DNA of 64,000 bases from Caldithrix abyssi DSM 13497. GTDB taxonomy: Bacteria > Calditrichota > Calditrichia > Calditrichales > Calditrichaceae. The notes below the pieces were generated by a model, which worked only from the letters and a program-made list of their open reading frames with translations, was not told the origin of the DNA and searched no databases. Location of the stretch: assembly GCF_001886815.1 (NCBI RefSeq), contig NZ_CP018099.1:806001-870000 (forward strand), written 5' to 3'. This document shows, in pieces, positions 17,906 to 25,847 of the stretch (position 1 is the first letter of the stretch; each line of letters opens with the position of its first letter). The position numbers and the translations under genes are program-made.

Positions 17906-19657
17906 ATGTTAACGGCAAACGATCTTCATAAAAGATTGCAGCAAATCGATGGCAAAGGATACAAAGCTTACAAAGAATTAAAAGGCGCTTACCGCTACGA
18001 AAAGTTCATGCTTTTTATCGACCACGTGCAGGGCGATCCTTTTGCCGCGCCTTCTAAAGTTCGTGTGCGCGTATCTCAAAAGCTGGCGCAAATTCCGCTG
18101 CCCTTGCTGCGCACCACAGAGAGGCGATTGGGCGCCGGCGACGCCCTGATTCGCATCATCCACCAGAATATTCGACGATTTGCTCGTTTACAACGCGGAA
18201 CCGGCAAAAGCGGATTGATTACCATTGATGTGGGCGGTCAGGAAATTTTACCGCGCAGCGCCCTTATCTTAAACGAAGATTTTGTGGAAGCGCGCATGGA
18301 AATGGGCCTGCCGGCGCGGGGGCGGACGATTCTGGCGCGCCAGGCGCAGGAAATGTTTTTTGATGAACTGCCCCAGATCATCCACCATGCGCTGTTTTTC
18401 GAAAAATTGGATCGGCAATATGTGACGCGTTTTGCCCATTACACCGAAAATTTTTTTGGACTGCAAAAACAATTAAAAGAAAAAGGTCTGGCGGCTTTTG
18501 TGGCCGAAAATGCCATCTTGCCGCGGGAGAGCGGTATTTCGCAAAAACCGTTGCCAGCAGAACAGGCCGTGCCCTTTAAAGCGCCTGAATCTTTAAAAGT
18601 ACGATTAAAACTGATCAACCCGCTAAACGGCAAGGATTTTATCGAGGGCTGTGGTATTCCGCGAGGAATTACGCTCATTGTGGGCGGCGGTTTCCATGGC
18701 AAATCCACTCTGCTCAATGCGCTGGAACGGGGCGTTTATGCGCATATTCCCGGAGACGGCCGCGAATATGTGGTAACCGATCCTACGGCTGTTAAAATCC
18801 GCGCCGAGGACGGGCGCCGCGTGGAAAAGGTGGATATCAGACCGTTCATCAATCATTTGCCGGGCGAAAAAGACGCGGCGCAATTTTCCACCGATGACGC
18901 CTCGGGCAGCACCAGTCAGGCGGCCAATATTCTGGAAGCGCTGGAGGTGGGCGCGCAGACGCTTTTGGTGGATGAAGACACTTCGGCCACCAATTTTATG
19001 ATTCGCGACGCGCGCATGCAGGCGCTGGTGCACAAAGAATTTGAGCCCATCACACCCTTTATCGACCGTGTTCGCGAAATGTACGAACGATTTGCCGTTT
19101 CCACCATTCTGGTCATGGGCGGCAGCGGCGATTACTTTCAGGTGGCGGACACGGTGATCATGATGAAAGAGTACTGCCCGTACGTTGCAACCGAAGAAGC
19201 GCGCCAGATCGCCCAAAAAATAAACGCCGCCCGCAATTTTGAACGGGAATTCGAATGGCGCTCCGTGACCGAACGCATTCCCCTGCCCGAAAGTTTTGAC
19301 GCTTCCAGAGGGAAAAAAGAGGTGAAGATAGAAGCGCGGGGGATACACACCATCCAGTTTGGCCGAGAAACGATCGACCTGCATCATGTGGAACAGCTGG
19401 TCGATGTCAGTCAAACCAGAGCCGTCGGCTTTGCGCTTAATTTTTTAAGCCGGCGCTGGATGGATGGCCGACGCACGATCAAAGAGCTGATGCAGTTACT
19501 GGAAGAGTTCTGGCGAGAAAATGGGCTGGATCGATTAAATCCCTTTCAGAAAGGCGATGAACATCCGGGCAGTTTTGCTCAACCACGTCTTTTTGAGATG
19601 GCCGCCGCCCTGAATCGTTACCGGCGGCTTAAAGTAAAACAAAAAAAATCAGTTTGA
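17906..19657 (+). CDS. predicted ATPase of the ABC class (ABC_ATPase, PF09818)
   Basis: 583 residues. The P-loop is in PRGITLIVGGGFHGKSTLLN (about 253-272), followed by HIPGDGREYVVTDPTAVKIRAEDGR and the conserved FSTDDASGSTSQAANILEALE and TLLVDEDTSATNFMIRD segments. These identify the Predicted ATPase of the ABC class family (related to trypanosome MRB1590), an RNA- or DNA-associated ABC-like ATPase. Unlike transporters it has no membrane partner. The molecular role is not settled. The ATG follows GGAGGAAGC. It lies 46 bases after the BatA-like gene in the same direction. Confidence 0.88.
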   Translation: MLTANDLHKRLQQIDGKGYKAYKELKGAYRYEKFMLFIDHVQGDPFAAPSKVRVRVSQKLAQIPLPLLRTTERRLGAGDALIRIIHQNIRRFARLQRGTGKSGLITIDVGGQEILPRSALILNEDFVEARMEMGLPARGRTILARQAQEMFFDELPQIIHHALFFEKLDRQYVTRFAHYTENFFGLQKQLKEKGLAAFVAENAILPRESGISQKPLPAEQAVPFKAPESLKVRLKLINPLNGKDFIEGCGIPRGITLIVGGGFHGKSTLLNALERGVYAHIPGDGREYVVTDPTAVKIRAEDGRRVEKVDIRPFINHLPGEKDAAQFSTDDASGSTSQAANILEALEVGAQTLLVDEDTSATNFMIRDARMQALVHKEFEPITPFIDRVREMYERFAVSTILVMGGSGDYFQVADTVIMMKEYCPYVATEEARQIAQKINAARNFEREFEWRSVTERIPLPESFDASRGKKEVKIEARGIHTIQFGRETIDLHHVEQLVDVSQTRAVGFALNFLSRRWMDGRRTIKELMQLLEEFWRENGLDRLNPFQKGDEHPGSFAQPRLFEMAAALNRYRRLKVKQKKSV

Positions 19658-19682
19658 CAAAGGGCTTTGGTGTTTGTAAATA
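19654..19682 (+). promoter_or_regulatory. possible sigma70-type promoter upstream of the acid phosphatase gene
   Basis: TTGACA at 19654-19659 overlaps the stop codon of the previous gene. TAAATA at 19677-19682 follows after 17 bases. The -35 is perfect; the -10 matches TATAAT at 4 of 6. The gene start is 83 bases further on. Seen in sequence only; promoter preference of this organism is unknown. Confidence 0.3.
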
Positions 19683-19764
19683 TTATTGATTAAAGAGCTT
19701 AATTTTCAAAGATTTCTTTTAAAATAAAAGCCCTGGGCATCCCATAAAGGTGAAAGGGAATATT

Positions 19765-20565
19765 ATGAGACGCATTATGATTATTTTTTCCGGGTTGTTG
19801 ATTTTATTGGCTTCCTGTCAGATTAAAACCAAAACCAACCCCAATGAGCATCTGGTAATGGCTACTTTGTACCAGCAAACTGCCGCCGAATACCGCGCTT
19901 TGTGCTACCAGGCGTTCAATTTAGGACGCTGGCAGTTGCAGGCCATGTTAGATACCCTCCAGAGCAAAAAGAAGCCGGCCGTGATTGTAGATATTGACGA
20001 AACGGTGCTGGATAACAGCCCTTATGAAGGCTATGTAATCAAAACCGGGTACTCCTATCCTGCGGGGTGGAAAGAGTGGGTCAAAGCCGCGCAGGCAGAG
20101 CCGGTGCCTGGCGCGCTGGAATTTTTAACCTTTGCCGATCGACAGGGCGTGGACATTTTTTATGTATCCAACCGTAGGGCAGAAAATCAGGCCTGGACCA
20201 TGAAAAATCTGAAAAAGGTCGGCTTTCCTCAGGTGACGGATGACCACATGTTCTTACGTACGATCACTTCCAGCAAAGAGGAAAGACGGCAGGCCATTCA
20301 AAAAACGCACACCATTCTGCTGCTGTTTGGCGACAATCTGAACGACTTTGCGTCTGTTTTCGAAAACAAGTCGATTGATGATCGCTTTAAGGCCGCGGAT
20401 GAGTTTCGCTCGCAGTTTGGCAGGCGATTTATCGTACTGCCCAACGCCATGTATGGCGAATGGGAAGGCGCCATTTACAACTACAACTGGAGCGCAAAAC
20501 CGGCGAAAAAAAGCCAGATGCGCTTAAACGCCCTGCGCTATTTTAAAATGCACGACCTTCAGTAA
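19765..20565 (+). CDS. 5'-nucleotidase, lipoprotein e(P4)-type acid phosphatase (HAD family)
   Basis: 266 residues. The lipoprotein signal ends in LLILLASC (Cys20 region), so the protein should be lipid-anchored. The HAD catalytic motif VDIDETVLDNSPY lies near residues 76-88, with Asp nucleophile and acid/base Asp. FYVSNRR (motif II) and LLLFGDNLNDFA (motif IV) follow. This order is typical of the class B/C acid phosphatase e(P4) family, which dephosphorylates nucleotides such as NMN and AMP outside the inner membrane. The ATG at 19765 follows GAAAGGG; an in-frame GTG at 19750 is a less likely alternative. Confidence 0.9.
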   Translation: MRRIMIIFSGLLILLASCQIKTKTNPNEHLVMATLYQQTAAEYRALCYQAFNLGRWQLQAMLDTLQSKKKPAVIVDIDETVLDNSPYEGYVIKTGYSYPAGWKEWVKAAQAEPVPGALEFLTFADRQGVDIFYVSNRRAENQAWTMKNLKKVGFPQVTDDHMFLRTITSSKEERRQAIQKTHTILLLFGDNLNDFASVFENKSIDDRFKAADEFRSQFGRRFIVLPNAMYGEWEGAIYNYNWSAKPAKKSQMRLNALRYFKMHDLQ

Positions 20566-20706
20566 AACGTGCGGTTAAAACGGTCTGCCTGGATAAAGCC
20601 ATTGCAGTATTCCGGACGCTGGTTTTGCCGTGTACCTCGTGGCGGAATTTGGCGCTATGCCATCCTTATGCGCGGGTGAGAGAAAAAAGAAAATAAAGGC
20701 CGTGAT

Positions 20707-21474
20707 TCAAAATGCCAGTTCAATGCCCAGCGGGCAGTGGTCGGAGCCCATGACTTCTGGCAAAATAAAAGCCTGTTTTAGATGTGGCAGCAGGTTTTCC
20801 GAGTTCATGAAATAATCGATCCGCCAGCCGATGTTGCGCTGACGTGCGTTAAAGCGGTAACTCCACCAGGTGTACTGATCTTTAAGCTGCGGGTAAAAGT
20901 GGCGGAAGGTGTCGATCCATCCTTCCTGAAGATAGCGGTCGATCCAGGCCCGTTCTTCCGGTAAAAAACCGGACGTTTTTTGGTTGCTTTTCGGGTTCTT
21001 TAAGTCGATTTCGCGGTGCGCGGTGTTAAAATCGCCGGTAATGATGACCTTGTTGCCGGCATCGCGCAGGGCATTGGCCATTTTGAGCAATTCGGCGTAA
21101 AACTCCAGCTTGTACGCCACCCGTCCGTGATCGCGCTGACCGTTGGGAAAGTAGACGTTAAAGAGCACAAACGAGTCGTAGTGCGTGATTAACACCCTTC
21201 CTTCACTGTCAAATTTTTCAATTCCAAGCTCTCTTTCGATTTTAGCAGGTTCCTGTCTCGAAAAGGTCGCCACGCCGCTGTAACCTTTACGCTGGGCAAA
21301 GTTCCAGTACTGATGATAATCGGTTAAGCGTAATATCTCTTCCGGGATTTGTTCGTTTTGTAATTTGGTTTCCTGCAAACAGATGATATCTGCGTCCAAT
21401 TTTTTTACCTGGTCGATGAATCCGTTGCGTGTAACAGCTCTTAATCCGTTAACATTCCAGGATATTAATTTCAT
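20707..21474 (-). CDS. xth: exodeoxyribonuclease III (AP endonuclease)
   Basis: 255 residues of the exonuclease III family. Visible motifs: KLISWNVNGLRAV (Asn7), ICLQETKL (metal-binding Glu), GYSGVATFSR, ITGDFNTAH (Asp/Asn), and the C-terminal GSDHCPLGIEL with catalytic His. It cuts at abasic sites in DNA and acts in base excision repair. The frame extends to 21537, but the ATG at 21474 has GAGGAAG just upstream and matches the family start. It converges on the acid phosphatase gene. Confidence 0.95.
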   Translation of the reverse strand: MKLISWNVNGLRAVTRNGFIDQVKKLDADIICLQETKLQNEQIPEEILRLTDYHQYWNFAQRKGYSGVATFSRQEPAKIERELGIEKFDSEGRVLITHYDSFVLFNVYFPNGQRDHGRVAYKLEFYAELLKMANALRDAGNKVIITGDFNTAHREIDLKNPKSNQKTSGFLPEERAWIDRYLQEGWIDTFRHFYPQLKDQYTWWSYRFNARQRNIGWRIDYFMNSENLLPHLKQAFILPEVMGSDHCPLGIELAF

Positions 21475-21640
21475 GAACTTCCTCTTTTTTCTTGATTCCA
21501 ACATAAAACGTAGTTTGTGGAAAAAAAAATTCCGCAAAAATTAAAATTTTAGGGAAAAAGATCACTAATTTTTTTTATAATTTACGAATTTTTGTTTATA
21601 TTTGTAAAAACTACATTAGAAGACGAGTAAATAAATATAG

Positions 21641-22741
21641 ATGGAATACTTTAATAGAGTTGTAGTACAGGAGCGCGTAAAAAAGCTATTCGCAAACTCG
21701 CTTCAGAACGGACGTTTGGCGCATGCCTATTTGTTTTATGGAGATGAAGGGCGAGGGAAAGAGGCCTTTGCTTTGCATCTTGCTCGCGCCTTGAATTGTA
21801 CTTCCGAAGAAGAAAGGCCCTGTGGCGAATGCCCCAATTGTAAGCGAATCACCCATTTTAATCATCCGGACATCAAGTTCATTTTTCCCGCTCCTAAAAA
21901 CATTAAGCACGAGCAGGTAAAACAGATTATTCAGGTAAAAGCAAACAATCCATACGCGGCTCTGCCTCTGACGGACAGTAAAAATATTTCCATTGACGCC
22001 ATTCGTGAGTTAAAAGAAGAAGCGAAGTTCGGCGCTTTTGAGGGCGGATATCGGGTAATAATAATCACCGGCGCGGAGTATTTTTCGCGCGAAGCCGCCA
22101 ACTCTTTTCTAAAACTGCTGGAAGAGCCGCCAGATAAGTTTTTGATCATTTTAATCACCCCGGCTCTGCATGCCATGTTAGATACCATTCGCTCCCGTTG
22201 CCAGCCGGTGTACTTCCCGGAGTTTGACGACGAGCAGATTGAACAGATAGTCCGTCAGTATGAAGAGGTAAAACAGGACATCCGTCCATTGACGCGCATG
22301 GCGCATTACAATCTTAAACGTATTTTTCAAATGTTGCATACGGATTATTCCGAACAAAAGAAGTGGGTTCTGGAATTTATTCGAGCCGTTGCCGTGGAAA
22401 ATTATTTTCATGTTAATGAACTGCTCGAGTCCATTCAATCCAGAAGGGGGCAGCAAGCGCACCTGGAGTTGTTGAATCTTTTAACCGGTTGGTTTACCGA
22501 TACATTGCATCTGCAGCTTGATGAAAATTTTGATCGGCTGATCAATATTGATTTTGCCGAACCGCTTCGTAAGTTCTCTAAATCGTATCCGCAAATTAAG
22601 GTAAGTGAAATCATTGAACGTATTGAAAAAGCGCACAAGGCGATTGAAGGCAATGCACATCCCGTGATAACCTGGATGAATCTGGCGATTGACATCCATG
22701 GTTTGCTGGGGCCCATACGAGAACTTAAGGAGGCAATATAA
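21641..22741 (+). CDS. holB: DNA polymerase III subunit delta'
   Basis: 366 residues. N-terminal GRLAHAYLFYGDEGRGKEAFA resembles the Walker-A-like segment of clamp-loader AAA+ proteins, and a zinc-binding cysteine group lies in LNC(x8)CGECPNC. SREAANSFLKLLEEPPD and TIRSRCQPVYF (sensor 1/SRC motif) are diagnostic of delta'/tau proteins. The P-loop lacks the final Thr/Ser (GRGKEA), as is usual in non-catalytic delta'. It loads the beta clamp within the replisome. It is followed within 2 bases by ricT, a common bacterial gene pair. Confidence 0.92.
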   Translation: MEYFNRVVVQERVKKLFANSLQNGRLAHAYLFYGDEGRGKEAFALHLARALNCTSEEERPCGECPNCKRITHFNHPDIKFIFPAPKNIKHEQVKQIIQVKANNPYAALPLTDSKNISIDAIRELKEEAKFGAFEGGYRVIIITGAEYFSREAANSFLKLLEEPPDKFLIILITPALHAMLDTIRSRCQPVYFPEFDDEQIEQIVRQYEEVKQDIRPLTRMAHYNLKRIFQMLHTDYSEQKKWVLEFIRAVAVENYFHVNELLESIQSRRGQQAHLELLNLLTGWFTDTLHLQLDENFDRLINIDFAEPLRKFSKSYPQIKVSEIIERIEKAHKAIEGNAHPVITWMNLAIDIHGLLGPIRELKEAI

Positions 22742-22742
22742 T

Positions 22743-23579
22743 ATGACACCAGAGATCATAGAGATAGAGTTTAAAGGGAACAAACGCGTTCCTTACTTCA
22801 ACCCCAAAGAAATTAAGGTAAAACCAGGCGATTACGTTATTGTGGAAGCGGATAAAGGAATTGATCTGGGCCGCGTGAACAAGATAGGACGTCTGGTTGC
22901 TTTGACAAACATTAAAGGCGAACCCAAAAATATTATTCGTAAGGCCGTACCGGAAGATCTGCAAAAGCTGAAGGAAAACCGAAAAAAGGAAGCGGAAGCT
23001 TTTGTAGTGGGTCGCGAAAAGATAAAAAAACACAATTTAAATATGAAACTGGTTGACGTGGAATACCAGTTCGACAACAACAAGTTGACCTTCTATTTTA
23101 CCAGCGATAAACGTGTGGACTTCCGTGCGCTGGTGCGCGATCTGGCGGCCAAATATCGCACCAGAATTGAATTACGGCAGATCGGCGTGCGCGATGAAGC
23201 GCGGCGTTTGGGCGGACTGGGCGTTTGTGGCAAACCGTTGTGTTGTTCCTGTTTTATGCAGGAGTTTGAACCGGTAACGACGCAATACGCGCGTTTGCAA
23301 AACCTGCCTTTAAACACCTGCAAGTTAACCGGCGTTTGCGGGCGTTTAAAGTGCTGCCTGGTGTACGAAAAGGCTTTTTACGAAGAAAATTTACAAAAAT
23401 ACCCGCACATCGACAGCAAAATCCAGACCGTGCGCGGCGAGGCAATCGTGGAAAAGATCGACATCTTCAAAGAATTAATCTATTTAAGATTTAAAAACGA
23501 GGAAGAAGCGGACGCCATTCCCCTTGAAAAATTTCAGCAAATAACGCGGGAAACGTACTATGCAGCAGCAGAACTTTGA
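22743..23579 (+). CDS. ricT: RicT/YaaT-type PSP1 domain protein
   Basis: 278 residues. The PSP1 domain occupies most of the N-terminal two thirds. The cysteine-rich motifs GVCGKPLCCSCFMQEF and LTGVCGRLKCCLVYE match RicT, which in Bacillus forms an iron-sulfur RicAFT complex influencing mRNA processing; stand-alone homologues are widespread. The ATG at 22743 is preceded by AAGGAGG at 22729-22735. It lies just after holB, as in many genomes. No RicA or RicF homologue is seen in the window. Confidence 0.92.
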   Translation: MTPEIIEIEFKGNKRVPYFNPKEIKVKPGDYVIVEADKGIDLGRVNKIGRLVALTNIKGEPKNIIRKAVPEDLQKLKENRKKEAEAFVVGREKIKKHNLNMKLVDVEYQFDNNKLTFYFTSDKRVDFRALVRDLAAKYRTRIELRQIGVRDEARRLGGLGVCGKPLCCSCFMQEFEPVTTQYARLQNLPLNTCKLTGVCGRLKCCLVYEKAFYEENLQKYPHIDSKIQTVRGEAIVEKIDIFKELIYLRFKNEEEADAIPLEKFQQITRETYYAAAEL

Positions 23580-24774
23580 TTATGATATTGTAATCATCGG
23601 CGGCGGAATCGTTGGCCTGGCCACCGCTTACCGCTTAACGCAAATGACAAAAGCCAGGCTGGCCGTGATCGAGGCCGAAGAACGACTGGCAGCCCATCAA
23701 ACCGGCAACAACAGCGGCGTGATTCACTCCGGCCTTTATTACAAGCCGGGTTCGCTTAAAGCCAAAAATTGCGTGGAAGGGCGCGAAGCGCTGTACCAGT
23801 TTTGCGCCGAACACGATATCCCACACGAACGCTGCGGAAAACTGGTAGTGGCAACCGCCGAAGAAGAAATCCCGCGTTTAAAAGATTTACACCAGCGGGG
23901 GGAGGCCAATGGGTTAAAAGGTTTAATGTGGTTAGAAAAAGATGACTTGAAGCAATATGAGCCCTATGTGGAAGGAGTAGCCGGCTTACGAGTTCCGGAA
24001 ACGGGCATTGTGGATTACACCGTGGTCACGGAAAAGCTGGCTGAACTGGTTCGGGCTGCCGGACACGACGTTTTTTTGGGCCATCGTTTTTCGGGGCTGG
24101 AACAACACCATTCCGGATTAATCGTAAAAACCAATCGACAAAATTTTAAAACGCGTTATTTGATCAACTGCGGCGGCCTCCATTCCGATCGCATTGCGCG
24201 CAAATGTGGTTTAAAACCGGACGTCAGAATCATCCCCTTCCGCGGCGAATACTACAAAATTAAACCCGAAAAACGCCACCTGGTTAAGAATTTGATCTAT
24301 CCTGTGCCCGATCCGGAATTCCCCTTTTTAGGAGTGCACTTTACGCGTATGATCGACGGAGGGGTGGAGGCTGGGCCCAATGCCGTGCTGGCCTTTAAAC
24401 GCGAAGGGTACCGGAAGACCAGCTTTTCTTTGCGCGATACCATTGAGACCTTTACCTATCCCGGATTTTTACGCCTGGCCGGAAAGTATTTAAAAACCGG
24501 GCTGGCTGAATATTACCGCTCGTTTAATAAAAAGGCTTTTGTAAAAGCCCTGCAACGTTTAATCCCAATGGTGCAGATGGGTGACCTGGAGCCCGGCGGC
24601 GCCGGCGTGCGCGCCCAGGCGCTGGAAAAATCGGGCATGCTGGTGGATGATTTCAGAATCATCGAAGCGCCGGCCATGATACACGTTTTGAATGCCCCTT
24701 CGCCGGCGGCCACGGCCTCGTTGAGTATTGGCAAAACAATTGCACAGATGGCGAAGAAGAATTTTGACGTGTAG
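23560..24774 (+). CDS. lhgO: L-2-hydroxyglutarate oxidase/dehydrogenase (FAD-dependent)
   Basis: 404 residues. The FAD-binding GxGxxG is in DYDIVIIGGGIVGLATAYRL. The motifs HQTGNNSGVIHSGLYYKPGSLKAKNC and PFRGEYYKIKPEKRHLVKNLIYPVPDPEFPFLGVH are characteristic of LhgO and its L2HGDH relatives. It oxidises L-2-hydroxyglutarate to 2-oxoglutarate, a metabolite-repair or lysine-degradation step, probably passing electrons to the quinone pool. Its start overlaps the end of ricT by 20 bases, implying translational coupling. No missing key residue is seen. Confidence 0.9.
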   Translation: MQQQNFDYDIVIIGGGIVGLATAYRLTQMTKARLAVIEAEERLAAHQTGNNSGVIHSGLYYKPGSLKAKNCVEGREALYQFCAEHDIPHERCGKLVVATAEEEIPRLKDLHQRGEANGLKGLMWLEKDDLKQYEPYVEGVAGLRVPETGIVDYTVVTEKLAELVRAAGHDVFLGHRFSGLEQHHSGLIVKTNRQNFKTRYLINCGGLHSDRIARKCGLKPDVRIIPFRGEYYKIKPEKRHLVKNLIYPVPDPEFPFLGVHFTRMIDGGVEAGPNAVLAFKREGYRKTSFSLRDTIETFTYPGFLRLAGKYLKTGLAEYYRSFNKKAFVKALQRLIPMVQMGDLEPGGAGVRAQALEKSGMLVDDFRIIEAPAMIHVLNAPSPAATASLSIGKTIAQMAKKNFDV

Positions 24775-24917
24775 CGGCGTGATCAATTAAAAATTATCCC
24801 ACCAGAGCGGGCTGTTTAAGGCACGAATTAGAAATTAATGATTATGGCCGGGGGATTTAGAGTCTCCATCCGCGAAGTACCTCCTTCCCGGGCCATTCAG
24901 AGCTCTCCCCTTTCTTT

Positions 24918-25020
24918 GTCATTTCAAGGATCCAGCTCCGGCGGGAGACGAGAAATCTTTTTCCCTGCCACGTTTGGAGAAGATTTCTCCTCGCCCGTAG
25001 GACGGGCTCGTCGAAAAGAC
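24918..25020. repeat. palindromic dispersed repeat (family P), intact copy
   Basis: 103 bp. Termini GTCATTTCAA and TCGAAAAGAC are near-inverse of each other. Inner arms GAGAAATCTTT (about 24950-24960) and AGATTTCTCC (24981-24990) can fold into a stem. Very similar in layout to the copies at 9878/11610-11693 and 48581-48677. Confidence 0.85.
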
Positions 25021-25107
25021 GGGCGGGGGCGCCCACAGGACGGGCTGGTCGAAAGGACGGGCGGGAAGTGCCCGTAGGACGGGCTGGTCGAAAGGACGGG
25101 CGGGAGA
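24992..25107. repeat. 38-39 bp tandem array, three units
   Basis: Units at 24992-25029, 25030-25068 and 25069-25107 share the core GTAGGACGGGCTCGTCGAAA (with CACAGG and GGTCG variants), followed by a G/C-rich tail. The first unit is the right end of the palindromic repeat at 24918-25020, so the array looks like amplification of that repeat end. A partial fourth unit continues to about 25116. Confidence 0.8.
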
Positions 25108-25174
25108 GCCCACAGGCGTGCACGCCGTAATAACAGGCCGGTCGACATTAAACCAATTAACCAATCTCCCCCCC

Positions 25175-25331
25175 AGCAGCAAAAAATTTTCGCATCCCGC
25201 CATGGTGGAATAGAAGTTTTGAAGGAAGTATTCTATTCAACCATTCAACTAATCAACCATTCAACCAATCTAGCAGCAAAAAATTTTCGCACCGCGCTAT
25301 GGCGGAATAAGCCTTTCGAAAGAAGTAATCC
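25175..25331. repeat. direct repeat of a 60-bp module with octamer spacer
   Basis: Two copies start at 25175 and 25272 with AGCAGCAAAAAATTTTCGCA, then a CCCGCCATGGTGGAATA-like stretch and GAAGGAAGTA or GAAAGAAGTA. Between them lies an octamer array (25238-25269). Reverse-strand relatives appear at about 48112-48170. Confidence 0.75.
25238..25269. repeat. octamer array (CAACCATT family)
   Basis: Four 8-bp units: CAACCATT, CAACTAAT, CAACCATT, CAACCAAT. The same period and sequence recur at 48188-48227 (reverse orientation), 59390-59429 and 63837-63868, always in intergenic DNA. Confidence 0.8.
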
Positions 25332-25353
25332 AAGCGATGTTTGATAAAACCAG

Positions 25354-25611
25354 TCAAAACAGATAAAAATATTCGGGAGAACGCGGCTCGGACTTCTGGT
25401 AAATGATTTTTCGGATGGTTTCGTACTGCAAGTAGGGATACTCTTCCTGTAAAATTTCTAACGCCTCCTGCGTGGAATACGTGCGTTTTAATTCGCGAAA
25501 CCTGTTGCGAATTTTGAAATCACGCACGCCTTTTTCGCGCAAAAGATTATGTTCAATCAGGAATTGAAAGACCGAATCCGGGATATGGGGCTTAAGAGGG
25601 TTCTTCACCAT
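25354..25611 (-). CDS. small protein, unknown function
   Basis: 85 residues from the ATG at 25611, which has a strong CAGGAGG site 9-10 bases upstream. The frame itself is open to 25653. Composition is helical and charged (IRNRFRELKRTYSTQEALEILQEEYP), and the C-terminus is YETIRKIIYQKSEPR. The shape suggests a small helical DNA- or protein-binding protein, but no family is recognised. Gene-like codon use and a clear ribosome binding site support it as real. Confidence 0.65.
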   Translation of the reverse strand: MVKNPLKPHIPDSVFQFLIEHNLLREKGVRDFKIRNRFRELKRTYSTQEALEILQEEYPYLQYETIRKIIYQKSEPRSPEYFYLF

Positions 25612-25847
25612 TGTTACGCCTCCTGTTTTTGTTAAATAATACTGCGGTAACAATGTGAAGTCGAATCCCCCTCCTTCTATAAGTGTTAAAATTTTCTTAC
25701 AACCACTTAATACAAATTTAAAAAGATTTGGTTCCCGGGCAAGAGAAAAATTTTTCCCTAAAAGGGATCGGCTTGCTATGGATTAACGCCTTCTGTAAAT
25801 TTGTGGGCAATTTAAAAGCAGAGCCACAGCAAATAGAGGAAAGTTTT

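Larger units (their letters stand above)
24775..25353. other. repeat-rich intergenic region
   Basis: About 580 bases with no credible gene. It contains a palindromic family P repeat (24918-25020), a 38-39 bp tandem array (24992-25107), octamer arrays (25150-25168 and 25238-25269), and two direct copies of a 60-bp module starting AGCAGCAAAAAATTTTCGCA (25175 and 25272). Open frames here are translated repeats with Pro/Arg/Ser-rich, low-complexity products. Confidence 0.8.

Noticed and set aside
18623-19414. Long open frame (263 codons) on the minus strand
   Set aside because: It lies fully inside the ABC-class ATPase gene, whose motifs are clear. The antisense product is His-, Arg- and Ala-rich with no recognisable domain.
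24992-25107. Tandem array as a possible CRISPR
   Set aside because: Units of 38-39 bp follow each other without unique spacers, and no cas genes are in the window.
24838-25203. Several overlapping frames with Ser/Pro/Arg-rich products
   Set aside because: They translate the palindromic and tandem repeats in several frames; the repeated peptides reflect the DNA repeat, not selection on protein.
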